Source: Lachnospiraceae bacterium (GTDB lineage: Bacteria > Bacillota > Clostridia > Lachnospirales > Lachnospiraceae). Taken from it: a DNA stretch of 64,000 nt. The stretch is taken from NCBI GenBank assembly GCA_029062895.1, contig JAIDPF010000071.1, positions 27,543 to 91,542 on the forward strand, in the 5' to 3' direction. Both the position numbers and the translations under genes were made by a program. A model generated the notes under the pieces. The model made no database searches, was not told the origin of the DNA, and worked only from the letters and a program-made list of their open reading frames with translations. Below, piece after piece: positions 53,711 to 62,336 of the stretch; positions within the stretch are counted from its first letter, which is position 1; each line of letters begins with the position of its first letter.

Positions 53711-54132
53711 TTCTTAAAATATGGTAATTGCGAAAGAGTTAAGTCCGGCTTACATAACTCTTTGTTTGAAAATAGATGTTCTAAAATCTATAAATGAAAT
53801 CATTTTTGGAACAACTATTTTCAAAACTTGAGTTATGTAAACCTCATAGACAGAATTGTGAAGCAAAAATGATAAACCAATTGTTTTACAATAACCTAAT
53901 TCTTAAAATAGGCGATTACAAAACTACTGACTTTCTATATCCAGTTGTGCAATGCAGACAATATCATACGCCGGGTGCTTGTGCGCTCGCCGGCACTTAG
54001 GTGCCGTATTTTGGCATCTTAGTGCCGCTGCAGAGCGCGCGCAGCGGGAGCGTGCCCGGCGATGATATGTCTGTGTTGCGCAACGGAAAAGTGTAAAAAT
54101 TGAGTTTTGCAATTACCTAAATTTTTAAAATA
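53711..54132 (+). repeat. Double palindromic element, copy 2
   Basis: This fills the gene-free stretch 53639-54148. Part A runs from GGTAATTG (53723) to CAATAACC (53890-53895) and contains the hairpin arms 53747-53760 and 53830-53843. Part B runs from TAGGCGATTACAAAAC (about 53909) to GTTTTGCAATTACCTAA (about 54104-54120) and holds a 141-base core (53944-54084) that differs from copy 1 at about six positions. The sequence TTCTTAAAATA occurs at 53711 and 53900, and as TTTTTAAAATA at 54122, each time at an element edge, like target-site duplications. There is no transposase gene. Confidence 0.8.
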
Positions 54133-54148
54133 AAGAGAGGAAACAGCC

Positions 54149-55135
54149 ATGGATTTAAAGGGAAGAGATTTTCTGACATTAAAAGATTATACACCGGAGG
54201 AGATTACATATCTGTTGGATCTGGCAGCGGAATATAAAAGAAAGAAGAAGGAAGGTATTCTAGTGGATAGTTTCCGCGGAAAAAATATCGTCCTGATCTT
54301 TGAGAAGACAAGCACCCGAACCCGCAGTTCCTTTGAAGTGGCGGCCCATGATCTTGGTCTTGGAACGACATATCTGGATCCCAAGAGTTCTCAGATCGGC
54401 AAAAAGGAAAGCATCGCCGATACAGCAAGAGTGTTGGGAAGTATGTATGAGGGGATCGAATATCGTGGTTTTGGACAGGAGATCGTTGAGGAGCTGGCAA
54501 AATACGCGAAGGTTCCGGTGTGGAATGGCTTGACCAATGAGTATCATCCGACACAGATGTTGGCAGATCTGCTGACCATACGGGAGCATTTTGGCACGTT
54601 GAAGGGATTGAAGCTTGCCTACATGGGAGACGCGAGATACAATATGGGTAATTCCCTGATGATCGCATGTACTAAGATGGGACTGCATTTTGCCGCAGGC
54701 GCGCCTGCAAAATATTTCCCGAATGAAGAGTTGACCGCTTTGTGCCGGGAGTATGCCGAGACTTCCGGAGGGTCTGTCCTTTTGACAGAGGATCCCGCTG
54801 AGGCGGCAAAGGATGCGGATATCATTTATACGGATGTCTGGGTATCGATGGGGGAACCGTATGAGATCTGGGAGGAGCGCATCCGTGATCTTATGCCGTA
54901 TCAGGTCAATACCGCGCTGATGGGACACGCTAAAGATACGGCAATCTTTTTGCATTGTCTTCCCGCATTCCATGATCTGAAAACGGAGATCGGCAGGGAG
55001 ATGGGAGAGCGATTTCAGTTGACGGAGCTGGAAGTGACGGATGAAGTATTCGAAGGAACCCGGTCCAAGGTATTTGAAGAGGCTGAAAACCGGATGCATA
55101 CGATCAAAGCCGTGATCGCTGCGACTTTAGTGTAA
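54149..55135 (+). CDS. argF: Ornithine carbamoyltransferase
   Basis: A 328-residue enzyme that forms citrulline from ornithine and carbamoyl phosphate. The carbamoyl-phosphate site FEKTSTRTRSSFE lies near residue 52, and EYHPTQMLADLLTI and the ornithine-site HCLPAFHD near 272 are present. Anabolic (ArgF) and catabolic (ArcB) forms look alike; no arcA or arcC is adjacent, so I favour argF. GAGAGGAAA precedes the ATG. It lies directly after the palindromic element, which may supply or disturb its promoter. Confidence 0.93.
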   Translation: MDLKGRDFLTLKDYTPEEITYLLDLAAEYKRKKKEGILVDSFRGKNIVLIFEKTSTRTRSSFEVAAHDLGLGTTYLDPKSSQIGKKESIADTARVLGSMYEGIEYRGFGQEIVEELAKYAKVPVWNGLTNEYHPTQMLADLLTIREHFGTLKGLKLAYMGDARYNMGNSLMIACTKMGLHFAAGAPAKYFPNEELTALCREYAETSGGSVLLTEDPAEAAKDADIIYTDVWVSMGEPYEIWEERIRDLMPYQVNTALMGHAKDTAIFLHCLPAFHDLKTEIGREMGERFQLTELEVTDEVFEGTRSKVFEEAENRMHTIKAVIAATLV

Positions 55136-55209
55136 GCTTTAAAGAGAAAATTTTTCATATCTGTTTGAGCCGCCGAAGGCGGTATGGGATTAGTGGGGAT
55201 TAAGATCGG

Positions 55210-56190
55210 ATGAAGATAAAGATATTACGGATCATAAGAGAACGTATGGGTACCGTTACATTAGGAGAACTTTGTCGGGAGTGCGGTGTTTCTAAGGAGA
55301 CAGTAGTAAGACTGATCCGGCAGCTGGTCAGCGAAGGATATGACATAGAGCTGGAACCGGGAAAGGGATATCGTTTGAACAGTTATCCGGAGACCCTTTC
55401 TTCCTGTGAACTGATGAGCAGGATCAATACACAGTGGGCAGGGAAAAGGGTTTATTATCGTGAAGAAACGGAATCCACGAATGAGGATGCCAGATTTTTG
55501 GCAGAAGAGGGGATGGCGCATGGTTCGCTGGTGATTGCGGAGACCCAGACGGCAGGAAAGGGAAGAAAAGGCAGAAGCTGGTCTTCACCGAAAGGCAGCA
55601 GCATCTATATGAGTATGCTGCTCAGACCGGATTTCCCGGTGAATAAAGCTTCCATGCTGACTCTGGTGATGGCAGTCAGTGTTGCTGATGCACTTAGCCA
55701 GCTTTATGATATGGAAGTAAAGATTAAGTGGCCGAATGATATCCTGATCAGTAAGAAAAAAGTTTGTGGAATCCTGACAGAATTGTATAATCATCCAGAT
55801 CATACATACTCTGTTGTGGTAGGGGTTGGCATTAATGTAAACCAGAAAGGTTTTCCGGAGGAAATCGCGGATATTGCGACTTCCATACTGATAGAAAAGG
55901 GAGACAGCTGTAACCGTGCGGATATTGTCCTTGCCGTGATGGAATATTTTGAGTATTATTATGATCTGGTTGCGGAGGGAGGAGATCTGTCCGCCTTGGT
56001 AGATATCTACGATACTTATCTGATTAACAGGAATGAGCGGGTAAAGGTTCTGGATCCGGCTGGAGAATATGAAGGACTGGCCAAGGGGATCAATGATCAG
56101 GGAGAGCTGATCGTTGAACTGGCGGACGGAAGCATTACAAGGGTATATTCCGGAGAGGTGTCTGTGAGAGGAATCTATGGATATACTTAA
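55210..56190 (+). CDS. birA: Bifunctional biotin-[acetyl-CoA-carboxylase] ligase and biotin repressor
   Basis: A 326-residue protein. The N-terminal winged helix (residues 1-60, TLGELCRECGVSKETVVRLIRQLVSEGY) marks the repressor type. The ligase domain has ESTNEDARFLAEEGMAHGSLVIAE, GKGRKGRSWSSPKGSSIYMSMLL, IKWPNDILI and VVGVGINVN. The C-terminal SH3-like domain ends GSITRVYSGEVSVRG. It attaches biotin to carrier proteins and probably controls biotin genes. A CCGCC-GAA-GGCGG stem lies at 55170-55182, between argF and this gene. Confidence 0.95.
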   Translation: MKIKILRIIRERMGTVTLGELCRECGVSKETVVRLIRQLVSEGYDIELEPGKGYRLNSYPETLSSCELMSRINTQWAGKRVYYREETESTNEDARFLAEEGMAHGSLVIAETQTAGKGRKGRSWSSPKGSSIYMSMLLRPDFPVNKASMLTLVMAVSVADALSQLYDMEVKIKWPNDILISKKKVCGILTELYNHPDHTYSVVVGVGINVNQKGFPEEIADIATSILIEKGDSCNRADIVLAVMEYFEYYYDLVAEGGDLSALVDIYDTYLINRNERVKVLDPAGEYEGLAKGINDQGELIVELADGSITRVYSGEVSVRGIYGYT

Positions 56191-56216
56191 AAATATTGTT
56201 TGGAATGGAGATTTTA

Positions 56217-56564
56217 ATGGAGGATCATCGCAAGGTGCTCTGCGCAGCCAATGCTTATGAGCAGAAATACTATTTTAATGAACAGGAGTTTTCAAATCTC
56301 CCGGAATCGATCAAGGAGGAGCTGCATATTATCTGCGTCTTGTTTACAGAAGAGGTAGGAGGGATATTTATGATCGTGATGGAAGAAGATGGTAGTGTAT
56401 CTATGGAGACACAGACGGCAGAGGATGATTTTTATTATGATGAGGTAAGCAGCGGATTGTTGATTGGTCAGATTAGGACAAAGCGTGCAGATCTGTTTGA
56501 GGCACTGAGCCTGTATTATAGGGTATTTTTCCTGCATGAAGATATTGCCGGACAAGCAGACTAG
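56217..56564 (+). CDS. DUF6145-like protein of unknown function
   Basis: A 115-residue acidic protein starting MEDHRKVLCAANAYEQKYYFNEQEFSNLPESIKEELHI, which I recognise as the Lachnospiraceae family DUF6145, often found after birA. A beta-rich middle (GGIFMIVMEEDGSVSMETQ) and an acidic segment follow. No catalytic motif is visible. ATG 56217, with GGAG six bases before it, is preferred to the frame opening at 56196. Function unknown. Confidence 0.75.
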   Translation: MEDHRKVLCAANAYEQKYYFNEQEFSNLPESIKEELHIICVLFTEEVGGIFMIVMEEDGSVSMETQTAEDDFYYDEVSSGLLIGQIRTKRADLFEALSLYYRVFFLHEDIAGQAD

Positions 56565-56630
56565 AAATATTTGTTTATTGAAATATAGATTTTAGAATAT
56601 CAAATTTGGAATATTTATGTTCTGATCAGA

Positions 56631-56666
56631 AGTTATGTAAACCATGCTAATGGAGTTATGTAAACC
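56631..56666 (+). repeat. Two tandem copies of the palindromic-element end motif
   Basis: AGTTATGTAAACC occurs at 56631-56643 and again, as GAGTTATGTAAACC, at 56653-56666. This is the right arm of part A without its left partner, inside the 174-base gap before coaX. Confidence 0.5.
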
Positions 56667-56710
56667 AAATAGACGGGACCGGGGGACAGAATACTTATAC
56701 ATAAAATTCG

Positions 56711-56738
56711 CAGGTTATGGAAAGGCAGGTTTATTAAT
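56711..56738 (+). repeat. Leader cassette before coaX
   Basis: CAGGTTATGGAAAGGCAGG and TTTATTAAT end at the coaX ATG. It is one base off the cassette consensus in the first half. Confidence 0.6.
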
Positions 56739-57509
56739 ATGTTATTAACAATTGATGTAGGCAATACCAATATTACGTATGGGGTATATGAGGATGAGGA
56801 GCTAAAGGCAACATTTCGGATGATGTCTAAGCAGCTGCGTACCTCGGATGAATACGGGGTATCTATTGTTTCATTGCTAAAGTATAATCATGTGTCTGCG
56901 GAGGAGATCAGTGGGATCATCGTTGCCAGCGTTGTGCCGAATATCATGCACTCTCTGCTTGGCGGGATTGAGCGGTATCTGGGCAAAAAGCCATTGATTG
57001 TAGGTCCGGGTATCAAGAGCGGTATCAAGATCGTGACGGAGAATCCCAAGGAGATCGGACCTGACCGGATCGTTGACGCAGTCGCTGCTTATGAGAAATA
57101 TGGTGGACCGGTACTGGTCATTGATTTTGGAACGGCGACTACATATGATCTGGTCAATGACAAAGGGGAATTCTGTGCAGGCATTACGGCACCTGGTATC
57201 CGTATCAGTGCTAAGGCGTTGTGGGAGGATACGGCGAGACTGCCTGAGGTGGAGATCAGAAAACCGGCTTCCATCTTAGCGCAGAATACCGTTACCAGTA
57301 TGCAGGCAGGACTGGTCTATGGACAGATCGGACAGACGGAATATATCGTCAATCAGGTCAAGAAAGAGACAGGATATGATGAAATACGGGTGATTGCGAC
57401 CGGAGGATTGGGAAGCATCATAGCGGATGAAACGGAGTGTATCGAGATCTATGACCGTACATTGACGCTGGACGGATTGAGATACATCTATCAGAGGAAC
57501 TGCCGCTGA
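56739..57509 (+). CDS. coaX: Type III pantothenate kinase
   Basis: A 256-residue ASKHA-fold kinase for the first step of coenzyme A synthesis. [18 protein letters not shown] is the phosphate-1 motif, [31 protein letters not shown] holds the metal and pantothenate residues, and [14 protein letters not shown] the adenosine motif. Length is normal. The start follows the leader cassette directly. dusB lies 54 bases downstream. Confidence 0.96.
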   Translation: MLLTIDVGNTNITYGVYEDEELKATFRMMSKQLRTSDEYGVSIVSLLKYNHVSAEEISGIIVASVVPNIMHSLLGGIERYLGKKPLIVGPGIKSGIKIVTENPKEIGPDRIVDAVAAYEKYGGPVLVIDFGTATTYDLVNDKGEFCAGITAPGIRISAKALWEDTARLPEVEIRKPASILAQNTVTSMQAGLVYGQIGQTEYIVNQVKKETGYDEIRVIATGGLGSIIADETECIEIYDRTLTLDGLRYIYQRNCR

Positions 57510-57563
57510 GAGAGTTAGATTGAAAGGCATGGATATTAGAGAGATCAATGGTGATATAGCACG

Positions 57564-58538
57564 ATGAGTCAGTTGACAATAGGAGATGTGACCTTAGAAA
57601 ACAATGTAATCTTAGCGCCTATGGCAGGTGTAACAGATCTGCCGTTTCGCCTGTTGTGCAAGGAACAGGGAGCTGGTCTTCTCTGTATGGAGATGGTCAG
57701 TGCCAAAGCGGTTCTGTATCATAATAAAAATACGGAGAAGCTGATGGAGATCGATCCGAGGGAGATGCCGGTGTCCTTGCAGTTATTTGGCTCAGACCCG
57801 GATATCATCGCTAAGATAGCCGGGGAGATAGAGGACCGTCCGTTTGCCATATTGGATATCAATATAGGATGTCCGGTGCCTAAGATTGTAAATAATGGAG
57901 AAGGTTCTGCTCTGATGAAGAATCCGCAGCTTGCAGCCAAGATCGTTCGGGAGACGGCAAAGGCAATCTGTAAGCCGGTTACGGTCAAGATCAGAAAAGG
58001 ATATGACGAAGCGCATTGCAATGCCGTGGAACTGGCAAAATATCTGGAAGACGCCGGAGCGGCTGCGATAACGGTGCATGGCAGGACGAGAGAGCAGTTT
58101 TATTCCGGCGCTGCCGATTGGGAGATCATCCGCAGGGTGAAGGAGGCGGTGACGATTCCAGTGATCGGCAATGGGGACGTTGTGGATGGTGAGAGCGCAA
58201 GGCGGATGATCGAAGAAACCGGCTGTGACGGCATCATGGTGGGCAGAGCGGCGCAGGGTAATCCATGGATTTTCCGTGAGATTCTATACTATCTGGAACA
58301 TGGCGTAAAGATGGAAAGACCATCCACCCAGGAAGTCAGGGATATGATCCGGCGTCATGCGGCGCTGCAGCTGGAATGTAAAGGTGATTATATCGGCATC
58401 CGGGAGATGCGTAAGCATGTGGCATGGTATATTGCAGGTTATCCCCATGCGGCAAGCCTTAGAAAAAAGGTGTGTTCTGTGGAACGGATGGAGGAATTGA
58501 TGGAACTGATCGAGGAGATTGGCATCGCGAACTCTTGA
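57564..58538 (+). CDS. dusB: tRNA-dihydrouridine synthase B-like
   Basis: A 324-residue FMN enzyme that reduces uridine in the tRNA D-loop. VILAPMAGVTDLPFRLLCKEQGAG opens the TIM barrel, MVSAKAV follows, and the catalytic Cys is in INIGCPVPKIVNNGEGSALM near residue 100. VTVKIRKGYDE, AAITVHGRTREQFYSG and DGIMVGRAAQGNPWIFREI give the FMN and tRNA contacts. The RBS is weak, and a diverged cassette (AGATTGAAAGGCATGGATATT) lies 28-50 bases upstream. Confidence 0.95.
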   Translation: MSQLTIGDVTLENNVILAPMAGVTDLPFRLLCKEQGAGLLCMEMVSAKAVLYHNKNTEKLMEIDPREMPVSLQLFGSDPDIIAKIAGEIEDRPFAILDINIGCPVPKIVNNGEGSALMKNPQLAAKIVRETAKAICKPVTVKIRKGYDEAHCNAVELAKYLEDAGAAAITVHGRTREQFYSGAADWEIIRRVKEAVTIPVIGNGDVVDGESARRMIEETGCDGIMVGRAAQGNPWIFREILYYLEHGVKMERPSTQEVRDMIRRHAALQLECKGDYIGIREMRKHVAWYIAGYPHAASLRKKVCSVERMEELMELIEEIGIANS

Positions 58539-58564
58539 CAGTATAAAAGGAATTAGGGTATAAT
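58535..58564 (+). promoter_or_regulatory. Sigma-A promoter of greA
   Basis: TTGACA (58535-58540) overlaps the dusB stop; an 18-base spacer leads to TATAAT (58559-58564). Confidence 0.75.
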
Positions 58565-58641
58565 TTATTGATTGTTTTACCCGAAGATATTACAAAAATA
58601 TAATTGTTTAAAATCATATCATAGAAAGGTGTGACAAAGTC

Positions 58642-59133
58642 ATGACGGAGAAGAAGAATCTGCTAACAAGAGAAGGACTGAAAAAGTACGAAGAGGAATT
58701 GCATTATTTAAAGTCTGTTAAAATGAAGGAGATCTCCCAGAAGATCAAGGAAGCCAAGGAACAGGGCGACCTTTCAGAGAATGCAGAATATGATGCGGCT
58801 AAGGATGAGCAGGGTAAGGTAGATGCCCGGATCAAAGAGCTGGAGAAGCTTCTGAAAAATGCGGAAGTAGTAGATGTCGAGCAGACAGACGGAAAGATTG
58901 CAAAGGTTTCTTTTGGATGTACTGTGAAGCTTTTGGATAAAGAATTGAAAGAGGAAATGGAATATACGATCAAGGGTTCCAGTGAGGCGGACAGTTTAAA
59001 TGGAAGTATTTCCAATGAGTCTCCTCTGGGGAAGGCATTGATCGGTGCAAAGAAAGGCGATACGATTGAGGTGGAAGCGCCGGTGGGTGTGGTAAAATAC
59101 AAGATTTTGGATGTTAGAGTAGATGTAAAATAA
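58642..59133 (+). CDS. greA: Transcription elongation factor GreA
   Basis: A 163-residue protein. The N-terminal coiled coil (residues about 10-75, [31 protein letters not shown]) contains [16 protein letters not shown] with the acidic tip that reaches the polymerase active site. The C-terminal FKBP-like domain ends [30 protein letters not shown]. It rescues backtracked RNA polymerase by stimulating transcript cleavage. It has its own promoter and probably shares a transcript with lysS, 22 bases downstream. Confidence 0.97.
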   Translation: MTEKKNLLTREGLKKYEEELHYLKSVKMKEISQKIKEAKEQGDLSENAEYDAAKDEQGKVDARIKELEKLLKNAEVVDVEQTDGKIAKVSFGCTVKLLDKELKEEMEYTIKGSSEADSLNGSISNESPLGKALIGAKKGDTIEVEAPVGVVKYKILDVRVDVK

Positions 59134-59155
59134 GAAGACATGGGTTAGAAAGGAT

Positions 59156-60664
59156 ATGGAGAACACGGTGGAAAGACAGCAGAATCAGCAGACACAGGAA
59201 CAGGATATCGGACAGCTTTTGAAGGTGCGTCGGGAGAAACTTGCCGCGTTACAGGAAAACGGAAAAGATCCATTTATTATAACAAAATATGATCAGACGC
59301 ATCACAGTACACAGATCAAGGAGCAGTTTGAAACCCTTGAGGGCCAGAGGGTATCGATTGCCGGGCGGATGATGTCCAAACGTGTTATGGGAAAAGCCTC
59401 GTTTTGTAATATTCAGGATAAGAAAGGCAATATCCAGTCCTATGTAGCGAGAGATTCCGTTGGAGAGGAAGCATATGCGGATTTCAAAAAATATGATGTA
59501 GGCGATATTGTCGGAATTGAGGGAGATGTCTTTAAAACTAAAACAGGCGAGATCTCTGTTCATGCCGTAAAGATCACTTTATTGTGTAAGAGTCTTCAGA
59601 TCCTGCCGGAGAAATATCATGGACTGACCAATACGGATCTGCGTTACCGTCAGAGATATACTGATCTGATCATGAATAGCGAGGTGAAAGATACTTTCAT
59701 CATGCGTTCCAAGATCATCAGCGCAATCAGAAGGTATCTTGATGAAAAGGATTTTATGGAAGTGGAGACGCCGATGCTGGTATCAAATCCCGGCGGCGCA
59801 GCAGCAAGACCCTTCGATACGCATTATAACGCGCTGGATGAGGATGTGAAGCTGCGTATTTCACTGGAACTTTACTTGAAGCGTCTGATTGTCGGCGGCA
59901 TGGAACGCGTCTATGAGATTGGCAGAGTATTTCGTAATGAAGGCGTTGATACCAGACACAATCCGGAATTTACGCTGATGGAATTATATCAGGCATATAC
60001 CGATTATTACGGTATGATGGATCTGACGGAGGATATGTTCCGTTATCTGGCGCAGGAAGTTCTGGGTCGGACGGATTTTGATTATCAGGATGCGCATATT
60101 GATTTTGGAAAACCATTTGAACGGATTACCATGGTGGATGCGGTGAAGAAATATACCGGGATCGACTTTGATCAGGTGGCGGATCTGGAAGCAGCAAGAA
60201 AGCTGGCTGATGAGAAGGGCGTCCACTATGAAGCGCGCCATAAGAAGGGTGATATTTTGAGCCTCTTCTTTGAAGAGTTTGTTGAGGAACATCTGATTCA
60301 GCCTACCTTTGTCATGGATCATCCGGTGGAAATATCCCCGCTTACCAAGAGAAAACCGGATAAACCGGACTATGTGGAGCGGTTTGAGCTGTTTATCTAT
60401 GGACGTGAAATGTGTAACGCTTACTCCGAATTAAATGATCCCATTGACCAGCGGGGCAGGTTCGAGGCACAGGCAGAGCTGAAAGCCCAGGGAGATGAGG
60501 AAGCGGAGCTGGTTGACGAAGACTTTATGAATGCGCTGGAGATCGGTATGCCGCCTACAGGAGGTATCGGCTACGGTATCGACAGACTGGTGATGCTGCT
60601 GACCAATTCCTCTGCGATCAGGGATGTGCTGTTGTTCCCGACAATGAAATCATTGGATAAATAA
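59156..60664 (+). CDS. lysS: Lysyl-tRNA synthetase (class II)
   Basis: A 502-residue enzyme. The N-terminal OB fold ([23 protein letters not shown]) binds the anticodon. The catalytic core has motif 1 near [21 protein letters not shown], motif 2 [17 protein letters not shown] and motif 3 [17 protein letters not shown] near the end. Length is standard. TAGAAAGGAT precedes the ATG. The gene is intact, and its 3' end appears to be next to the insertion point of the element starting at about 60.7 kb. Confidence 0.98.
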   Translation: MENTVERQQNQQTQEQDIGQLLKVRREKLAALQENGKDPFIITKYDQTHHSTQIKEQFETLEGQRVSIAGRMMSKRVMGKASFCNIQDKKGNIQSYVARDSVGEEAYADFKKYDVGDIVGIEGDVFKTKTGEISVHAVKITLLCKSLQILPEKYHGLTNTDLRYRQRYTDLIMNSEVKDTFIMRSKIISAIRRYLDEKDFMEVETPMLVSNPGGAAARPFDTHYNALDEDVKLRISLELYLKRLIVGGMERVYEIGRVFRNEGVDTRHNPEFTLMELYQAYTDYYGMMDLTEDMFRYLAQEVLGRTDFDYQDAHIDFGKPFERITMVDAVKKYTGIDFDQVADLEAARKLADEKGVHYEARHKKGDILSLFFEEFVEEHLIQPTFVMDHPVEISPLTKRKPDKPDYVERFELFIYGREMCNAYSELNDPIDQRGRFEAQAELKAQGDEEAELVDEDFMNALEIGMPPTGGIGYGIDRLVMLLTNSSAIRDVLLFPTMKSLDK

Positions 60665-60705
60665 AGCCAGTAAAATCAAGGGTTTGCGGACTTTTAAACA
60701 GTATG

Positions 60706-60727
60706 GTACGACAAAAGTACGACAAAA
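60706..60727 (+). repeat. Tandem 11-bp repeat, candidate attachment-site region
   Basis: GTACGACAAAA occurs twice back to back (60706-60716 and 60717-60727), 42 bases after the lysS stop, where the core genes end and element-type genes begin. The gap 60665-60888 otherwise holds A+T-rich sequence and the terminator at 60803. Its role as an attachment site is inference, because the other end of the element is outside the window. Confidence 0.4.
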
Positions 60728-60802
60728 TAAACTCTCTTAAAGGGTTAAAATAAACGATTTTAAATTAAACTCGTGTCAGTTCAAGTTAATATTTTGTACT
60801 AT

Positions 60803-60848
60803 AAGGACATTTTTCTAAAAGAAAATTTTAGAGAAGTGTCCTTTTTTG
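60803..60848 (+). terminator. Intrinsic terminator in the lysS-element junction
   Basis: AAGGACA (60803-60809) pairs with TGTCCTT (60836-60842), with an inner CTAAAA/TTTTAG stem, and is followed by a T run. It ends lysS transcription or attenuates the DUF6075 gene 40 bases downstream. Confidence 0.8.
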
Positions 60849-60888
60849 TTATGGTCAGCAAAGCAAAATAAGAAATGGAGGAAAAAGC

Positions 60889-61350
60889 ATGAGCAGTACA
60901 GCGTTAGGAGCAGAGAGAGCAATTATTTTTATCAGCGAAGCACATGAGAAATTCTACTATGAAAAACTGAAAGAGGTCAGGTATCAGGACGTGTATCACA
61001 AAGCACTTGTATATTGTCTTGGTATCAGCAATGACACAAGAAGGAATATCAAAAGTATTTATGATTTTAAGACAGGCAGTGTAAAAACAAAGTGCCTGCA
61101 TGAAGGCTGGCAGACCAGCGGAAGCGTAAAAGTAGTCAGGATGGCGTTTAACCTTTATTGTAACGGTACGCCAAGCGTTCTTGATTACGACGATGCGGAG
61201 GAACAGGTAGACGAGTGCAAACTTTATACAGTGGAGGAATTATTCTGCTGTGCCTATGCACCTTATTTTTGGCAGGCTGTACAGATACGGTATCCGGAAT
61301 ATGTATCGTATAACAAAAATCTGTACGCCATGCTCGGAGGACAGGATTGA
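60889..61350 (+). CDS. DUF6075-like mobile-element protein
   Basis: A 153-residue protein whose ISEAHEKFYYEKLKEVRYQDVYHKALVYCLGISNDTR start and CLHEGWQTSGSVKVVRMAFNLYCNG block match DUF6075, a family seen next to ParA in Firmicute integrative elements. An acidic segment precedes the C-terminal YTVEELFCCAYAPYFWQAVQIRYPEY. No enzymatic motif is apparent; function unknown. AAATGGAGGAAAAAGC is a strong RBS. Its TGA overlaps the next ATG (TGATG). Confidence 0.82.
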   Translation: MSSTALGAERAIIFISEAHEKFYYEKLKEVRYQDVYHKALVYCLGISNDTRRNIKSIYDFKTGSVKTKCLHEGWQTSGSVKVVRMAFNLYCNGTPSVLDYDDAEEQVDECKLYTVEELFCCAYAPYFWQAVQIRYPEYVSYNKNLYAMLGGQD

Positions 61351-61523
61351 TGTTAAAAGTCAGGCTTATGGGAACGAGAAACGATATTAAGTGGTTTGGG
61401 AAGATTTTACAGAGAAGCTCTAAAATTGAAGTGACGGAGTTTTCCGATTTGTTCCCGAACAAAGGGACAAAGAAGTATTACAGGGCTTATGTGGAAGTAA
61501 GGAAAAGCAATATAAAAGAATAA
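61350..61523 (+). CDS. Small DUF3970-like protein
   Basis: A 57-residue basic protein beginning MLKVRLMGTRNDIKWFGKIL, with EFSDLFPNKGTKKYYRAYVEV; this matches DUF3970, a short family common in Gram-positive mobile elements. It starts within the stop of the preceding gene (TGATG), so the two are coupled, and CGGAGGACAGG lies upstream. The parA gene follows 28 bases later. Function unknown. Confidence 0.78.
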   Translation: MLKVRLMGTRNDIKWFGKILQRSSKIEVTEFSDLFPNKGTKKYYRAYVEVRKSNIKE

Positions 61524-61550
61524 TAGTAGAAAGCAAAGGAGAATCAGATC

Positions 61551-62336
61551 ATGTGTAAAATAATCGCAATCGCAAATCAGAAAGGTGGAGTCGGCAAGAC
61601 CACCACAACAAGCAATTTAGGCATAGGACTTGCAAAACAGGGTAAAAAGGTGCTGTTAATAGATGCAGACGCACAGGGAAGCCTTACCGCAAGTCTTGGC
61701 TATACAGAGCCGGATACATTGGAAGTTACGCTTGCAACCATTATGGGGAATTTAATCAATGATGAGGAAGTAGAGCCGACAGAGGGTATCCTGCACCATG
61801 AGGAAGGGATAGACCTTATGCCGGGGAACATTGAGTTATCCGGTCTGGAGGTTTCCCTTGTGAATGTTATGAGCCGGGAAACGATACTGAGGTCGTACAT
61901 AGAGATAGTGAGGGAAGATTACGACTATATCCTGATAGACTGTATGCCCTCGCTCGGCATGATTACCATAAATGCCCTTGCCTGTGCCGACAGCATATTG
62001 ATACCCGTACAGGCGGCATACCTGCCCGTTAAAGGCTTGCAGCAGCTCATTAAGACGGTTGGCAAGGTAAAGCGGCAGATTAACCCGAAACTGGAGATTG
62101 AGGGCATATTGCTGACAATGGTGGACAGCCGGACTAACTATGCAAAAGACATCAGTTCCATGCTGAAGGAAGCCTATGGAAGCCGGGTGAGGATATTTAC
62201 CAATGTCATACCTGTTTCGGTAAGGGCAGCGGAGATTTCAGCGGAAGGCATCAGCATATACAAGCATGATCCAAAGGGAAAAGTGGCATCAGCCTACTAT
62301 TCATTGACGGAGGAGGTGCTTGCAGATGGGCAGTAA
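61551..62336 (+). CDS. parA: ParA/Soj family partition ATPase
   Basis: A 261-residue deviant-Walker ATPase. IIAIANQKGGVGKTTTTSNLG is Walker A with the signature Lys near residue 11; VLLIDADAQGSLTASLGY and YDYILIDCMPSLGM are the A' and B motifs. It lacks the N-terminal HTH of larger ParA types. With ParB it moves or stabilises the replicon. GCAAAGGAGAA precedes the ATG, and the 3' end overlaps parB by 11 bases. Confidence 0.93.
   Translation: MCKIIAIANQKGGVGKTTTTSNLGIGLAKQGKKVLLIDADAQGSLTASLGYTEPDTLEVTLATIMGNLINDEEVEPTEGILHHEEGIDLMPGNIELSGLEVSLVNVMSRETILRSYIEIVREDYDYILIDCMPSLGMITINALACADSILIPVQAAYLPVKGLQQLIKTVGKVKRQINPKLEIEGILLTMVDSRTNYAKDISSMLKEAYGSRVRIFTNVIPVSVRAAEISAEGISIYKHDPKGKVASAYYSLTEEVLADGQ

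Noticed and set aside
53794..54000. Open frame of 68 codons inside the second palindromic element
   Set aside because: It covers the two element parts, has no ribosome site, and the frame is not kept in copy 1. It is a by-product of the repeat.
56565..56738. A tRNA or riboswitch in the gap before coaX
   Set aside because: No cloverleaf or known aptamer signature; the gap is explained by repeat fragments and the leader cassette.
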